From: Larix sibirica
Lineage: Eukaryota; Streptophyta; Pinopsida; Pinales; Pinaceae
Direction of reading: 5' to 3'
Assembly (NCBI GenBank): GCA_004151065.3
Contig: NWUY0300010062.1
Span: 54,803-68,739 of the forward strand
DNA: 13,937 nt
Part shown: piece after piece, positions 1-7,484 of the stretch
How the letters are laid out: each line of letters starts with the position of its first letter
Numbering within the stretch: position 1 is the stretch's first letter
Notes under the pieces: generated by a model
Told to the model about the DNA's origin: nothing
Seen by the model: only the letters and a program-made list of their open reading frames with translations
Databases searched by the model: none
Translations under genes and position numbers: made by a program

Positions 1-2
1 GC

Positions 3-405
3 TGGGCGGTGTGGTCTATGAGAAATAGAGCTACTTTTGATGATCGACATCTGGATATACATGAAACCTACAAGACCACTATCTCTCTTTTCTTACAATA
101 TCAGACCCTGGAAGTTGCCTCTATTCAGAGGTGTATTGGAGTCTTTCAGTTCAACTTGATCGATCCTGCTTTATTCTTCGATGGGGCAGCTAGACTCGGC
201 AATTGTGGTGCTGGAGGGGTGATTATTATCAATCCACATCACAAGTTTTTAATCAGGCTTAATTGTGGTAGTGGTTCGAATATGAAGGCTGAGCTGCTGG
301 CGTTATGGTGTGTAGTCAAGGTTGCACATATCTTTGGGCTTCCAAGGATCAGAATCTATGGAGACTCACGGGTCACTNAAAAAGTAATTAAAAAATTTCA
401 TGTGA
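3..405 (+). pseudogene. LINE (non-LTR retrotransposon) RNase H domain, partial
   Basis: This is the 3' part of a LINE ORF2-like polyprotein whose RNase H would remove RNA from the RNA/DNA hybrid during target-primed reverse transcription. The frame is open from the window edge (codons for W-A before position 9), so the true start lies outside. The first residues, WAVWSMRNRATFDD, match the conserved 'W..RN' stretch found between reverse transcriptase and RNase H in plant LINEs. From about codon 57 come FFDGAARLGNCGAGGVI (first catalytic Asp, Gly-rich turn), then MKAELLALWCVV (catalytic Glu) and IYGDSRV (second catalytic Asp). The last helix and final Asp/His of a full domain are missing. The frame loses similarity at the ambiguous base N at 378 and ends in an A-rich stretch (about 409-427). 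The assignment to LINE rather than an LTR element rests on the W..RN motif before the FFDGA strand and on overall style. Confidence 0.8.
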
Positions 406-575
406 GCTCATAAAAAAAAAATTAAAACCAACATAGATCCATCTTAAACCTGGATCTATCAAGCACCAAAAATGAGGTGCAACTTTGTTTATCTTATCTT
501 ATTGGGTAAGCAATCAGTTGTATTAATGTCATTATTAAATTACTTGTCAATTGGGGATGGCATAGAAGCCTGCTG

Positions 576-619
576 GTGAGTCTGTCAGTTAGCCTGTTTG
601 TGAGTTTGTTAGCCAATTA
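576..619 (+). repeat. 24-bp imperfect tandem repeat
   Basis: GTGAGTCTGTCAGTTAGCC at 576 is followed 24 bases later by GTGAGTTTGTTAGCC at 600, with one short gap. It lies about 40-80 bases upstream of the TATA-like run at 660, where a duplicated upstream element would sit if this is a promoter. Confidence 0.5.
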
Positions 620-656
620 ATGAAGTTACATGGTCAAGTAACTCGGTCCTTCGTGG

Positions 657-670
657 GTGTATTTATATTT
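657..670 (+). promoter_or_regulatory. TATA-like site, possible plus-strand promoter
   Basis: The sequence GTGTATTTATATTTCCC contains a TATTTATA core in a locally GC-richer setting, preceded by a short inverted repeat (AGTTAC at 624-629 and GTAACT at 638-643). No start of transcription can be proven and no gene follows, so this is a weak call based on the motif and position alone. Confidence 0.25.
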
Positions 671-1157
671 CCCTGCCTTGAGTGAAAAGGGGGATTTTTA
701 TCCACCTATCGACCAATATATCCAGTATTCTTCGAGGAGGAAGAGTCGACCATTGCTTGAGAGAAATTCGAACCTAAGCAGTGACAGAATGGACAGTGGA
801 ATTAATTTCTGGTTTGTGGCCATGACTGTGAGTTGAGGAAGAAACTAGAGAATGTGATTGCCATGCATTCTTCTGTGGATCTAAGAAGCAGAGAGTATCA
901 AAGTACCCAACTGTTAGCTTGAGCCCAAGCATCCCGAGTTTGTGTCGAAGACCCGTGTGAAAAATTCTATTCCCATAAGTGTTTGGGTAAGTCTCAACAA
1001 AAGTGTAAGAGAGTGGTGAAGCATCGTGAATCCTTAATCGTGTGCCTGAGAAGTTCCATTTCCTTTATAATGAGTAATCTTGAGTGCAGTCGTCTACAAG
1101 TCTAGTTGTAACTGAGTGTTCTATTGGACAGTGAATGAAATGATTCCCTTGAAGCCA

Positions 1158-1175
1158 TTGGTTGTGCACAACCAA
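1158..1175. repeat. 18-bp perfect palindrome
   Basis: TTGGTTGTGCACAACCAA reads the same on both strands with no spacer. It sits about 45 bases before the first copy of the three-copy repeat. It could be a binding site for a dimeric protein or simply chance in AT-rich DNA. Confidence 0.6.
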
Positions 1176-1218
1176 GACTTGTAAGACCTAGGAAAATAGA
1201 GCCTATAGGTAGATGATC

Positions 1219-1366
1219 CAGGGTTTGGGTGATCTTTCTATGCACACACTAGTATAGCACCTAGATCAAGGTGAAGCCTCAGGGAATCTTCAGCGGTGAA
1301 GGGGTACCTTCATGGTGCTGTGTGGGGTGAATATTGTGGACCCCAAGCTATTCAAGTATGCGTGAG
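1219..1366 (+). repeat. Three-copy dispersed repeat, copy 1 (148 bp)
   Basis: The unit begins CAGGGTTTGGG, carries a conserved block ending in TAGTATAGCAC, then a middle part (AGGTGAAGCC, CAGCGGTGAAG), then CATGGTGCTGTGTGGGGTG and TTGTGGACCCCAAGCTA. The final part can fold: TGGGGT pairs with ACCCCA. Copies 2 and 3 follow at 1506 and 1698 in the same orientation. None of the three has an open reading frame of note. Confidence 0.75.
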
Positions 1367-1505
1367 ATATATGTGGTTCTGAAGGTAAAATAGATATGGC
1401 TATTTGTCCTATTTTATTTGTTATGATCCCTGAAGAGTGGATATATTATTAAGCATTGAGTGGATTGAGATCCAAGAGTGGTTGCACGACTTCTCGACAT
1501 AATAG

Positions 1506-1606
1506 CAGGGTTTGAGTGGTATTTCTACACACACACTAGAATAACACTTGCATGGTGTTGTTTGGGGTGGGTATTGTGGACCCCAAAATAGCCGAGTCTA
1601 CATTAG
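1506..1606 (+). repeat. Three-copy dispersed repeat, copy 2 (internally deleted, 101 bp)
   Basis: This copy matches copies 1 and 3 at both ends (CAGGGTTTGAGTGGTATTTC at the start; TGGGGTGGGTATTGTGGACC near the end) but lacks about 47 bases in the middle. It holds the best hairpin of the three: TTTGGGGT (1561-1568) pairs perfectly with ACCCCAAA (1580-1587) around an 11-base loop. The flank ATAGCAGGG is shared with copy 3. Confidence 0.75.
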
Positions 1607-1697
1607 ATCGATTGTTGGTACATTGAGTACCAAAGAAGGTATATAGTACAAATCTAGATAAGAGTGTAGTGAAGGATGAGAAATATTGGTGGGATAG

Positions 1698-1844
1698 CAG
1701 GGTTTCGGCGGTATTTCTATGCACACATTGGTATAGCACATGGAGGAAGGTGATGCCCAAGGGACCATTTAGCAGTGAAGAGGTGCATTCATGGTGTTGT
1801 CTGGGGTGGGTATTTCGGACCCTAGCTAACTGAGTCTACGGGAG
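1698..1844 (+). repeat. Three-copy dispersed repeat, copy 3 (147 bp)
   Basis: Full-length copy, close in length to copy 1, with the shared blocks GTATTTCTATGCACACA, TATAGCAC, CATGGTGTTGTCTGGGGTGG and GAGTCTACGGGAG. Its terminal hairpin is weakened by substitutions (TTTCGGACCCTAG in place of TTGTGGACCCCAA). The spacing between copies (287 then 192 bases) is uneven, so this is not a clean satellite. Confidence 0.75.
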
Positions 1845-2640
1845 GTTCCTGGAACTGTGTGGTGAGTCACTAGTTAGCATTTCCCCTCTAGTACCTTGAA
1901 ATCCTATTAATATAATAGAGGTTGGATTGGCTTGAGAATTGAGTTTGTATGACTGTAATAGCTTGTAACCCAACAGCGGTTGGCTTGGTTGTGGCCTCAT
2001 GCCTATTTGACTACGAGAGAGAGAGCTGTGGATAGTTCCCATTTCCTTAAGGTAATCATTACCAACGCGGGGGTGGGTTCTTAGCTGAAAGAGTATATGC
2101 TAGGCAGAGTGCCTATTGCTGGGTGGAACATTACTCTTGTGCAGTCAATTTCTTGGAGAAGATTTATTCAAGATAAGTGTTATGGGATGTTTTATTGTTG
2201 TTATGTATTGCATTGTATGAATGATGATCTGAATGAATGCTAAGATGCATGCTGTCTATAATATTTATGAAGGTTGAATGGATTGCATATAGATGATTGT
2301 ATGTATATGAATTCTCATTATGTATATAGTGTTAATTATGCAGATAGCCAATGAATTGGTATTGCAATCTAGGTTACCATAGAGTGGTTATACTGTGAAG
2401 TGGTAGACATGCAGTGAGTGAAGGTAGTCACATAGTGGATAGTGCGATGGTCTGTCCTTGTGCACGGGGTATGAGTGCATGCTAAAGAATTGAGCATAGA
2501 AGTGTGCATAGACTAAAGTATTGTGTGTGCAGTGTCACATAATGAGTTAAGAGTATGTGGTGCATAATAAGGTGAAACAAAATAACTCAGTATTAGATAG
2601 TAATGTGGTAATAGAAGTAGGAAGGAAGATAAAACGAAAT
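1845..2640. other. Non-coding stretch between repeat cluster and gypsy element 1
   Basis: No convincing coding frame on either strand; the short minus-strand frames here have no protein-like pattern. The sequence is T/G-rich on the plus strand, with many TATG/ATGA runs around 2200-2340. A small GA microsatellite lies near 2013-2022. It may belong to the same unknown unit as 406-1844. The right end (about 2640) is where recognisable integrase sequence of element 1 begins. Confidence 0.4.
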
Positions 2641-2649
2641 CCCTCTCCG

Positions 2650-3445
2650 TCATGATAAGCCATGGAGGCCATTGGGGATGTAACGCTCCTCTACCTTAGA
2701 TATTCTTGGTAAGTAGGAGAGTATTGAGGCAGAATTTTGGCCATAGGAAACCTCAAGGATAGTCATCCTAGTAGTGGCATGGTAAGTTGTATTCTACCAC
2801 AATTATGTTAGAGGTAATAAATAAACCCATTGGGATTGCCTCTCTAAAGTAAAGCACCTCAAATACGCTTCAAGGAATTTGTTGACAACTTCATTCTAAC
2901 CATTTTTTCGGGGTGATAGGCAGTCTTGAGATTCAATTGATTACCCTAGATCCAAAACAATTATTACCAAAAATTGCTAGTGAATATGGTTTCATGGTCT
3001 ATGACAATAGATTGCAGCATACCATGGAGTTTGAAGATATTATCCAAGAACAAATGAGCCACTATTGAGGACTTTAACGGGTGTTGTAGAGCACACAAAT
3101 GATTATATTTGGATATTTGATCAATGACACCAATGATTATATATTTATTGACATATTTTGGTAACTCTACAATGAAGCCCATATATAAGTCCATACCACT
3201 TGCAGAATGGGAAGTGTTTGAAGTTCACCTGTATTTTTCACCATCTCTCCCTTATTTTGTTGGAAAAAGTCACACTCTAGAACAAAGGTGCATATGTCCT
3301 TCTTCATGCCTTCTTAGAAAAAATTATCTTTTGATAATTTCACATGTTTTATGAAATCCTGAATGACGACATGTGGGAGATGAATGTATCTCAGATAACA
3401 CCCATGATTTGAATGTTGGCTGGTTGTCTAAACAAATATGCCTTT
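2650..3445 (-). pseudogene. Gypsy integrase, element 1, decayed
   Basis: Integrase joins the cDNA ends to the host chromosome. At 3445-3280 an N-terminal zinc-finger region is traceable: HSSPTCRHSGFHKT holds the two His, but the Cys pair is damaged (CSRV then a stop). The catalytic core follows: DLYMGFIVELPK (first Asp region), IIGVIDQISKYNHLCALQHP, FLDNIFKLHGM and IVIDHETIFTSNFW (second Asp kept). The third catalytic residue, the Glu expected after the HP..dGQ motif, is read as Lys (RMKLSTNSLKVF, about 2870-2890). Beyond that, TYHATTRMTILEVSYGQNSA and LSYLPRISKVEE mark the end of the core near 2650. The longest unbroken piece is 76 codons (2964-3194). Nothing recognisable follows, so the DNA-binding C-terminus is missing. 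Confidence 0.85.
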
Positions 3446-3975
3446 TATAGAACGATATTCATTTTTTCAATTGTAGTCCAATATGCATGGGGTACCATTT
3501 GATATTTTTGTATCATGTTAGCGATCTCATGATTGATTAGCCATTCATTAAAAAAGTCGGTCAAGTAGTCTACTACAATGAAGGAGAGATAAAATAAAGA
3601 AACTTCTTCTTCATACTTCCGAGAGAGAGAGAACATCTACTACCTTATTCTCCTTTCCTTTCTTGTAAATGATCTCATAGTCGTATTCCAACATTTTGAT
3701 GACCCGTTTTTATTTCTTGGGGGAATAAGTTATTTGAACCAAGAATTATCTCATGTTGCGATGATCAGTTCTAATATAGAAACTTTCACATGGAGGAAAG
3801 GATGCCAAATGTCTATGGCATGCAATATGGCCATCACCTATCTCCCATAAGTTGATTTTCCCAAGTGTCTCTTATGAATTTGTTTTCTAGTAAAATCCAA
3901 TGGCCTACCCTCTTACATGAGTACTACTTTGATTCCTTTCCTATAGTTATGTACAATTTTTCTGTAATAACCTAT
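3446..3975 (-). pseudogene. Gypsy RNase H and linker, element 1, decayed
   Basis: This is the RNase H domain and the linker to integrase in the gypsy pol polyprotein. Minus-strand pieces in order are AILHAIDIWHPFL (about 3820), a damaged TDH/SLKY segment, then a clean run RVIKMLEYDYEIIYKKGKEN (about 3640-3705) that precedes the usual 'ADALSRK' motif. That motif appears as VVDVL, then SLSRKYEEEVSLF in another frame: a (GA)6 microsatellite on the plus strand (3621-3632) has shifted the frame. The linker continues unbroken to 3445 (63 codons from its first Met). The 'ALSRKYEEE' style is typical of conifer gypsy elements. The catalytic residues of RNase H cannot all be placed because the central part is too eroded. 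Confidence 0.8.
3621..3632 (+). repeat. (GA)6 microsatellite inside pol
   Basis: Six GA units on the plus strand read as CT on the coding (minus) strand, exactly where codons for Leu-Ser of the conserved 'ALSRK' motif lie. The coding frame before and after the run differs, so slippage here is the likely cause of one frameshift. Confidence 0.7.
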
Positions 3976-4690
3976 GCAACCAATAAAACTTTGAGACTTT
4001 TAAGAGTTTTGGGGTGAGGACAATCCTTCATTGCTTCAATTCTCTTTTGTTCCACATGTACACCATCCTAACTAACAATATGGTCCAAATATTCCACTTT
4101 AGAGACAACAAATGCACATTTGGACCTTTTAAGAAAGAGTTTGTGATTAGCAAGTAGTTGTAAGACTTAATCCACATCGGAAACATGGGTTTGCCAACTT
4201 TAACTATAAATCAATATGTCATTAAAAAAATACAAGAACAAAATTATGCAAAAGGGGTTTAAATATTTTATTCATGAGACTTGGAAAGGTAGAGGGTGCA
4301 TTGCAAAGGCCAAAGAGAATCACCAAGATTTAGGAATGTCCTTCATGAGTGCAAAAATATGTTTTGGGGATATCAAACTCATAAATTTGTTGATAGTTGG
4401 AGTGAACGTGAAGTTTGGTGAAGAATTGATCGCCCTTGAGCTCATCCAAAAGATAATCAATGTAGGAGTGGGAAACTTATCCTTGAAGGTAATTACATTT
4501 GTTCAAATCATAAAAGTCAGGACATGTACATAAATTTCCTTATTTCTTGAGGACCATGACAACTAGTGAAGAATACCGATTGGTACTAGGGAAAATGGCA
4601 CCGACAACTAGCAAATGTTAAACCATCTTTTCAATTTTATTTTTTGGGAGAATTGATGGTGGTATGAGCATATGATGGGTGGTAGGCTAC
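3976..4690 (-). pseudogene. Gypsy reverse transcriptase, element 1, decayed
   Basis: The reverse transcriptase copies the element RNA into DNA. Minus-strand segments appear in the family order: PKNKIEKMV (start of fingers), FPSTNRYSSLVVMVLKK then CPDFYDLNK, IDYLLDELKGDQFFTKL (first catalytic Asp region, here read as KLHVHSNYQQI with the Asp lost), then the palm motif [11 protein letters not shown] at about 4201-4235, where the usual DD pair is ND. After that come LQLLANHKLFLKRSKCAF, VEYLDHIVS, KRIEAMKDCPHPKTLKSL and a GYYRK remnant (GYYRKIVHNYRK). Stops and at least four frameshifts separate these blocks. The plus-strand frame over 4216-4533 is a shadow of this domain. Loss of catalytic Asp residues shows the copy is dead. 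Confidence 0.88.
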
Positions 4691-4879
4691 TAGGTATAGT
4701 GGAATGGAATGATAATGATAATTGTGGGAAGGAGGAAGTCCTCTATGAGTGTCAATTATGGATTAGTGTTTGGACCAATTGCATATCCGAAGGAATGGGA
4801 TGAGAAGTAATCACAAAAGATTGAATGGAATTGAATTGAGCCATAATACTTGAATGCCAATTTTTTTCCATATGGTGCA

Positions 4880-5345
4880 ATCTATTGATTTCTAGAGATC
4901 CATCCATAATTCCCGTGAGAGTATAGTGGTGCCCCTCTTACTAGAAACTCATGTTTAATGTATGGAAATACATGGTGATGGGCCTAATGTATATAACCAT
5001 TTAGCACCCAAGGCAACATCAAAACCACCCATTTAAATAGAAAACATGTGGGCTTTGAGTGAATAATCGCTATTCGAAGCCACACATTTTCATAACAACC
5101 ACCACATTTCATAGCATTTCCATTAGTAATCATAATTTGAAATATTTTATAGCATGGATGCATTATATTAGTTTGTTTCTTGAGATACATGATGATGAAT
5201 GAAGTTATGCATTCTACCACAGTCAATTAAGATGACAACTTTGTAATTTTTTATGTAGCCACTCAATTTGAGTGTTTGAAGAGAAGAAATACTAGTGAAT
5301 GCATGCTAAGAGATCTAATGTCTCACCTCTTGCAGATTAAGAAGG
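4880..5345 (-). pseudogene. Gypsy aspartic protease, element 1, decayed
   Basis: The retroviral-type aspartic protease processes the gag-pol polyprotein as a dimer. Minus strand: HAFTSISSLQTLKLSGYI (about 5280-5330), then KVVILIDCGRMHNFIHHHVS (about 5170-5230), the active-site loop with DCG in place of the usual DSG or DTG; the Asp is kept. A frameshift and a stop follow, and then the flap and second half can be read: KIFQIMITNGNAMKCGGCYE, VWLR, HMFSI, MGGFDVALGAKWLYTLGP. The longest unbroken frame is 80 codons (4984-5226). Below this the protease-RT linker is only faintly visible. Confidence 0.82.
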
Positions 5346-5428
5346 GAAACATCTGCCATAGATGGATGAGGGACCTCTTGGGTGATAGATTCAACTTCCT
5401 CATTAGCTTAAACATCCTCTAAAATTCC

Positions 5429-5470
5429 CATAAAGTTTTTTTCTCCTTACATTTATACCTAGGGGATTAT
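5429..5470 (-). pseudogene. Zinc-knuckle remnant between gag and protease, element 1
   Basis: The minus strand reads PPRYKCKEKKLYG, which matches the tail of the gypsy CCHC knuckle (usually '..PGHKC..K.LY'). The earlier Cys residues are lost, and His of the GHKC tail is read as Tyr. The position between gag and protease is as expected. Confidence 0.6.
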
Positions 5471-5599
5471 TTCGGATCACAATTGTAGTAGGGATGTTTA
5501 AGTTGGCATTTTCCCATTTCAACTTTAGTTAAATTTTGGATCTTAAGAGGCAGAGAGGATAGTGGGGAAGTATTGGAAGGGAATATAGTTGGATGGGGA

Positions 5600-6200
5600 C
5601 AGGGAATACATATGTCCTTTTTTTATTTGATCATTTATCACCTTTAATTCTTACAAGATCTTTGAGTGGCTTCCAACCAAGTAGTAGGACAATCAATTAA
5701 TACCTATGCACATATCTCTTATTTCATACCACTAATGAAACTTTATTTGAAAAAAATATTGGGCATGCCCTCGACCTGGATTGTCAATTGCTCAAAAGAA
5801 GAGATGAAATATTCAACTATTTTAGATTGTTTGAGCTTGGTCACTCACCCCAAATAATGAGCGTTGGTTTTGAAATGTCTATGGTGTTTTAAGACAAATT
5901 GTACCCAATAAGTATAAGCCTTATAATATTTCATGTCCCATTTCCATCATTACTATTGTTCAGGATCCAAATATAGGAATCCTAGTTGAATTTTCTTTAA
6001 ATCATCAACGATGCCATGCAGGGAAAATTAATTTTACATCAGAGCGACTGTCTTGGTGGGATATACACCATCAAATTCATTTATATATACTCCAGGTAGT
6101 TGGTTCCACATGCGAGTCATTTGATCATGGACAAGTGGAGTGGAGTGAAGGCTAGTGGGGTTTATGAATGAGCCCCTTCCTTGTGGGAGGGTTGGTCCTT
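5600..6200 (-). pseudogene. Gypsy gag capsid, element 1, decayed
   Basis: Gag forms the virus-like particle in the cytoplasm. On the minus strand the retrotransposon gag core is seen: YINEFDGVYPTKTVAL (about 6050-6090), a stop-damaged segment, FSLHGIVDDLKKIQLGFLYL then DPEQ (about 5960-6035), KYYKAYTYWVQFVL, HYLG, VTKLKQSKIVEYFISSFEQL (about 5795-5855), VEGMPNIFS, and LGWKPLKDLVRIK, corresponding to the conserved W.EA....A motif. The frame is interrupted by several stops, mostly replacements of Trp, Arg or Gln codons. No clean start codon can be set. The plus-strand frames at 5666-5857 and 6285-6572 are shadows. Confidence 0.82.
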
Positions 6201-6504
6201 TTCCAGGTGACATTAATTTGATAGAGTGAGTGACATGAGCATGGAAATCTAGTTGGGTAATGACTCCAATTTGGTAAGCTTGGCATGTATGCCTGCAAAT
6301 TTTTTTGGAGCATAAGAGTGGTTGTTGTCTATCTAGTGTTGCAACTCATCGTATTGTGTTTCCAAGTGGGAGACTCCATGGGAGATATCTACTCCTTGAG
6401 TGTTAGCCATAGAGGGATGGGAGAGTGTTATCAATGCAATCAACATGACCCAATGTATCTATTGAGAGAAGACTCAAATAATGGTATATGCAGGACTAAA
6501 TATA
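6200..6504 (-). other. 5' part of gag or leader, element 1
   Basis: Between the gag core and the duplicated LTR/PBS border lie about 300 bases. The minus strand gives pieces such as QAYQIGVITQLDFHAH and SPGKGPTLPQGRGSFINP that could be the gag N-terminus, but no start codon or continuous frame stands out. Confidence 0.4.
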
Positions 6505-6711
6505 TGGGTCCACAAAAAGGGTTACTAGAGAGAAATACCAATATGATCGGCTCAGTGCAAGGATTATGTTGAGATAGTTTTGAAATAAAGGTTTCGTTAG
6601 AACTAGGAATGTGGGTCTATAAAAAGGGTTACTAAAGTGTGATACCAATGTGATCATCTTGGGCAAAGATTATGTTGTGATGGGTCTCAAATAAGGGTGT
6701 AGTTAGGACCC
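6505..6711. repeat. 107-bp tandem duplication across the LTR/PBS border
   Basis: Unit 1 (6505-6611) and unit 2 (6612-6711) share TGGGTC, AAAAAGGGTTACTA, ATACCAAT.TGATC, GGATTATGTTG/AGATTATGTTG, CAAATAAGGGT/GAAATAAAGGT and GTTAG. Unit 2 contains the inferred primer binding site and the inner LTR edge; unit 1 is a diverged second copy lying inside the leader. The two have accumulated many substitutions and small indels, so the duplication is old. Confidence 0.7.
6640..6647 (-). promoter_or_regulatory. Primer binding site, element 1 (initiator Met tRNA type)
   Basis: The minus strand reads TGGTATCA one base inside the LTR edge (GATCACA, T, TGGTATCA). This matches the first eight bases of the usual plant PBS complementary to the 3' end of initiator methionine tRNA; the following bases (CACT) no longer match. 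Position and orientation agree with the gag-pol order. Confidence 0.6.
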
Positions 6712-7109
6712 AACAAAAATTATGAAATTCTTAATACTACAATATATGTAGGAATTTGCTGCATTAGTAATAAAGGATTGGGTTTCCAAGGTCCTAAGGA
6801 CAAGGGAGTGTCAAATTCTATATCTCTTTGATATACTTGTAATGTCCAACAATAGTACTTAGATCAATCTCTCTAGGAACTAATTATGAATCCTCAATTA
6901 TACCCTTAGTCATACTACTTGACTACCCAGGTAGTAGAGAGTAATATTCCCAAGTGTTGTGCTTGGTGCCACCAAATATTATGTACCTTATTAGTAGAAT
7001 AGGAAATTCAAAGCATAAATAATAGAATATGGAAATATATAGAATGCAAATGAAAATTACCACAACAATAAACAATCATAAAGAGACAATTACTAGGAAT
7101 AACAATACC

Positions 7110-7115
7110 TTTATT
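7110..7115 (-). promoter_or_regulatory. Poly(A) signal in a nested hairpin, LTR of element 1
   Basis: The minus strand reads AATAAA about 105 bases after the TATA box. It overlaps the loop of a small stem (AACAAT 7101-7106 with ATTGTT 7113-7118) that lies inside a perfect 11-bp stem (AAGAGACAATT 7081-7091 with AATTGTCTCTT 7132-7142). Confidence 0.5.
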
Positions 7116-7221
7116 GTTGAAAAAAAGATTGAATTGTCTCTTCAAGGGGGAAACCTAGAACTGAGCAGAGTTCCAATTACAATATTCTTCTCAATACATC
7201 CCATTACATTGATTCTACTTC

Positions 7222-7230
7222 TTTATATAG
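7222..7230 (-). promoter_or_regulatory. TATA box of the element 1 LTR
   Basis: The minus strand reads CTATATAAA in the context AGAATCTATATAAAGAAG, a good plant TATA box. Transcription would start about 25-35 bases on (near 7190), giving an R region that begins before the hairpin and poly(A) signal. Confidence 0.6.
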
Positions 7231-7242
7231 ATTCTATACTCT

Positions 7243-7297
7243 TAGGAACTTTCTAGCAAGCCTTCTAACCTCCTAGGAACTTTTTAGTAATCCTTAT
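7243..7297 (-). repeat. 31-bp tandem duplication upstream of the LTR TATA box
   Basis: TAGGAACTTTCTAGCAAGCC (7243) and TAGGAACTTTTTAGTAATCC (7274) are the same unit at a 31-base spacing. In transcript direction the pair lies just upstream of the TATA box, the usual place for duplicated U3 enhancer units. Confidence 0.6.
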
Positions 7298-7484
7298 TAC
7301 AAATATTTCTTTCGGACTATATCTACTTGATGACCCTTATTTAATAGAGAAAGAATCAATACTAGAAACCTATATATATAGAATTAAGGTAGAGAGGGTA
7401 GGACCCTAACTTTGAGGAAACCCTCTAGGCATTTCCTTATATTCCTTGACTGACACTTGACGTAAATTTCACCAATGGTTAACA

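Larger units (their letters stand above)
406..1218. other. Non-coding stretch, possible LTR or leader of an unknown element
   Basis: No reading frame with recognisable protein is seen on either strand. The stretch starts with an A-rich run (409-427), then AT-rich sequence. A TATA-like run lies at about 660-669, followed by transcribed-leader-like sequence without open frames. A 24-bp imperfect tandem repeat lies just upstream and an 18-bp palindrome downstream (separate entries). The pattern of U3-like sequence, TATA-like box and long untranslated stretch would fit a plus-strand LTR plus leader. I could not find the second LTR, a primer binding site or gag, so this is only a suggestion. Confidence 0.25.
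2650..7484 (-). mobile_element. Degenerate Ty3/gypsy LTR retrotransposon (element 1), 3' LTR lost
   Basis: Read on the minus strand, this element has the order LTR (6649-7484), primer binding site, gag, zinc-knuckle remnant, protease, reverse transcriptase, RNase H and integrase. This order, with integrase after RNase H, defines Ty3/gypsy. Every domain is broken by stops and frameshifts, but motifs are recognisable in sequence. No copy of the LTR was seen below 2650, and no chromodomain or polypurine tract was found, so the element is truncated inside the integrase C-terminal region. Gag and protease style resembles the gypsy elements common in conifers. The exact lineage is not settled. The outer LTR border is a best guess. 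Confidence 0.85.
6649..7484 (-). repeat. 5' LTR of element 1
   Basis: The inner edge is set by the PBS: the minus strand ends GATCACA just before it. The outer edge is placed at 7484, where the minus strand begins TGTTAACCATTGG, giving TGT...ACA termini and a length of about 836 bp. In the transcript direction it contains a 31-bp duplication, a TATA box and an AATAAA signal in that order. The outer edge cannot be checked against the other LTR, which is missing; another TGT up to about 7610 is possible. Confidence 0.55.

Noticed and set aside
1725-1740. TGGTATAGCACA as a plus-strand primer binding site
   Set aside because: Only the first six bases match the Met-tRNA type PBS, and the block is part of the three-copy repeat.
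1219-1844. CRISPR-like array
   Set aside because: Three long, diverged copies at uneven spacing in plant-like DNA; no features of a CRISPR array.
4216-4533. Plus-strand 105-codon frame
   Set aside because: Antisense shadow of the element 1 reverse transcriptase, whose motifs are read on the minus strand over the same bases.
6285-6572. Plus-strand 95-codon frame with several Cys and Gly
   Set aside because: Lies antisense to the gag leader of element 1 and crosses the PBS duplication; no known domain.
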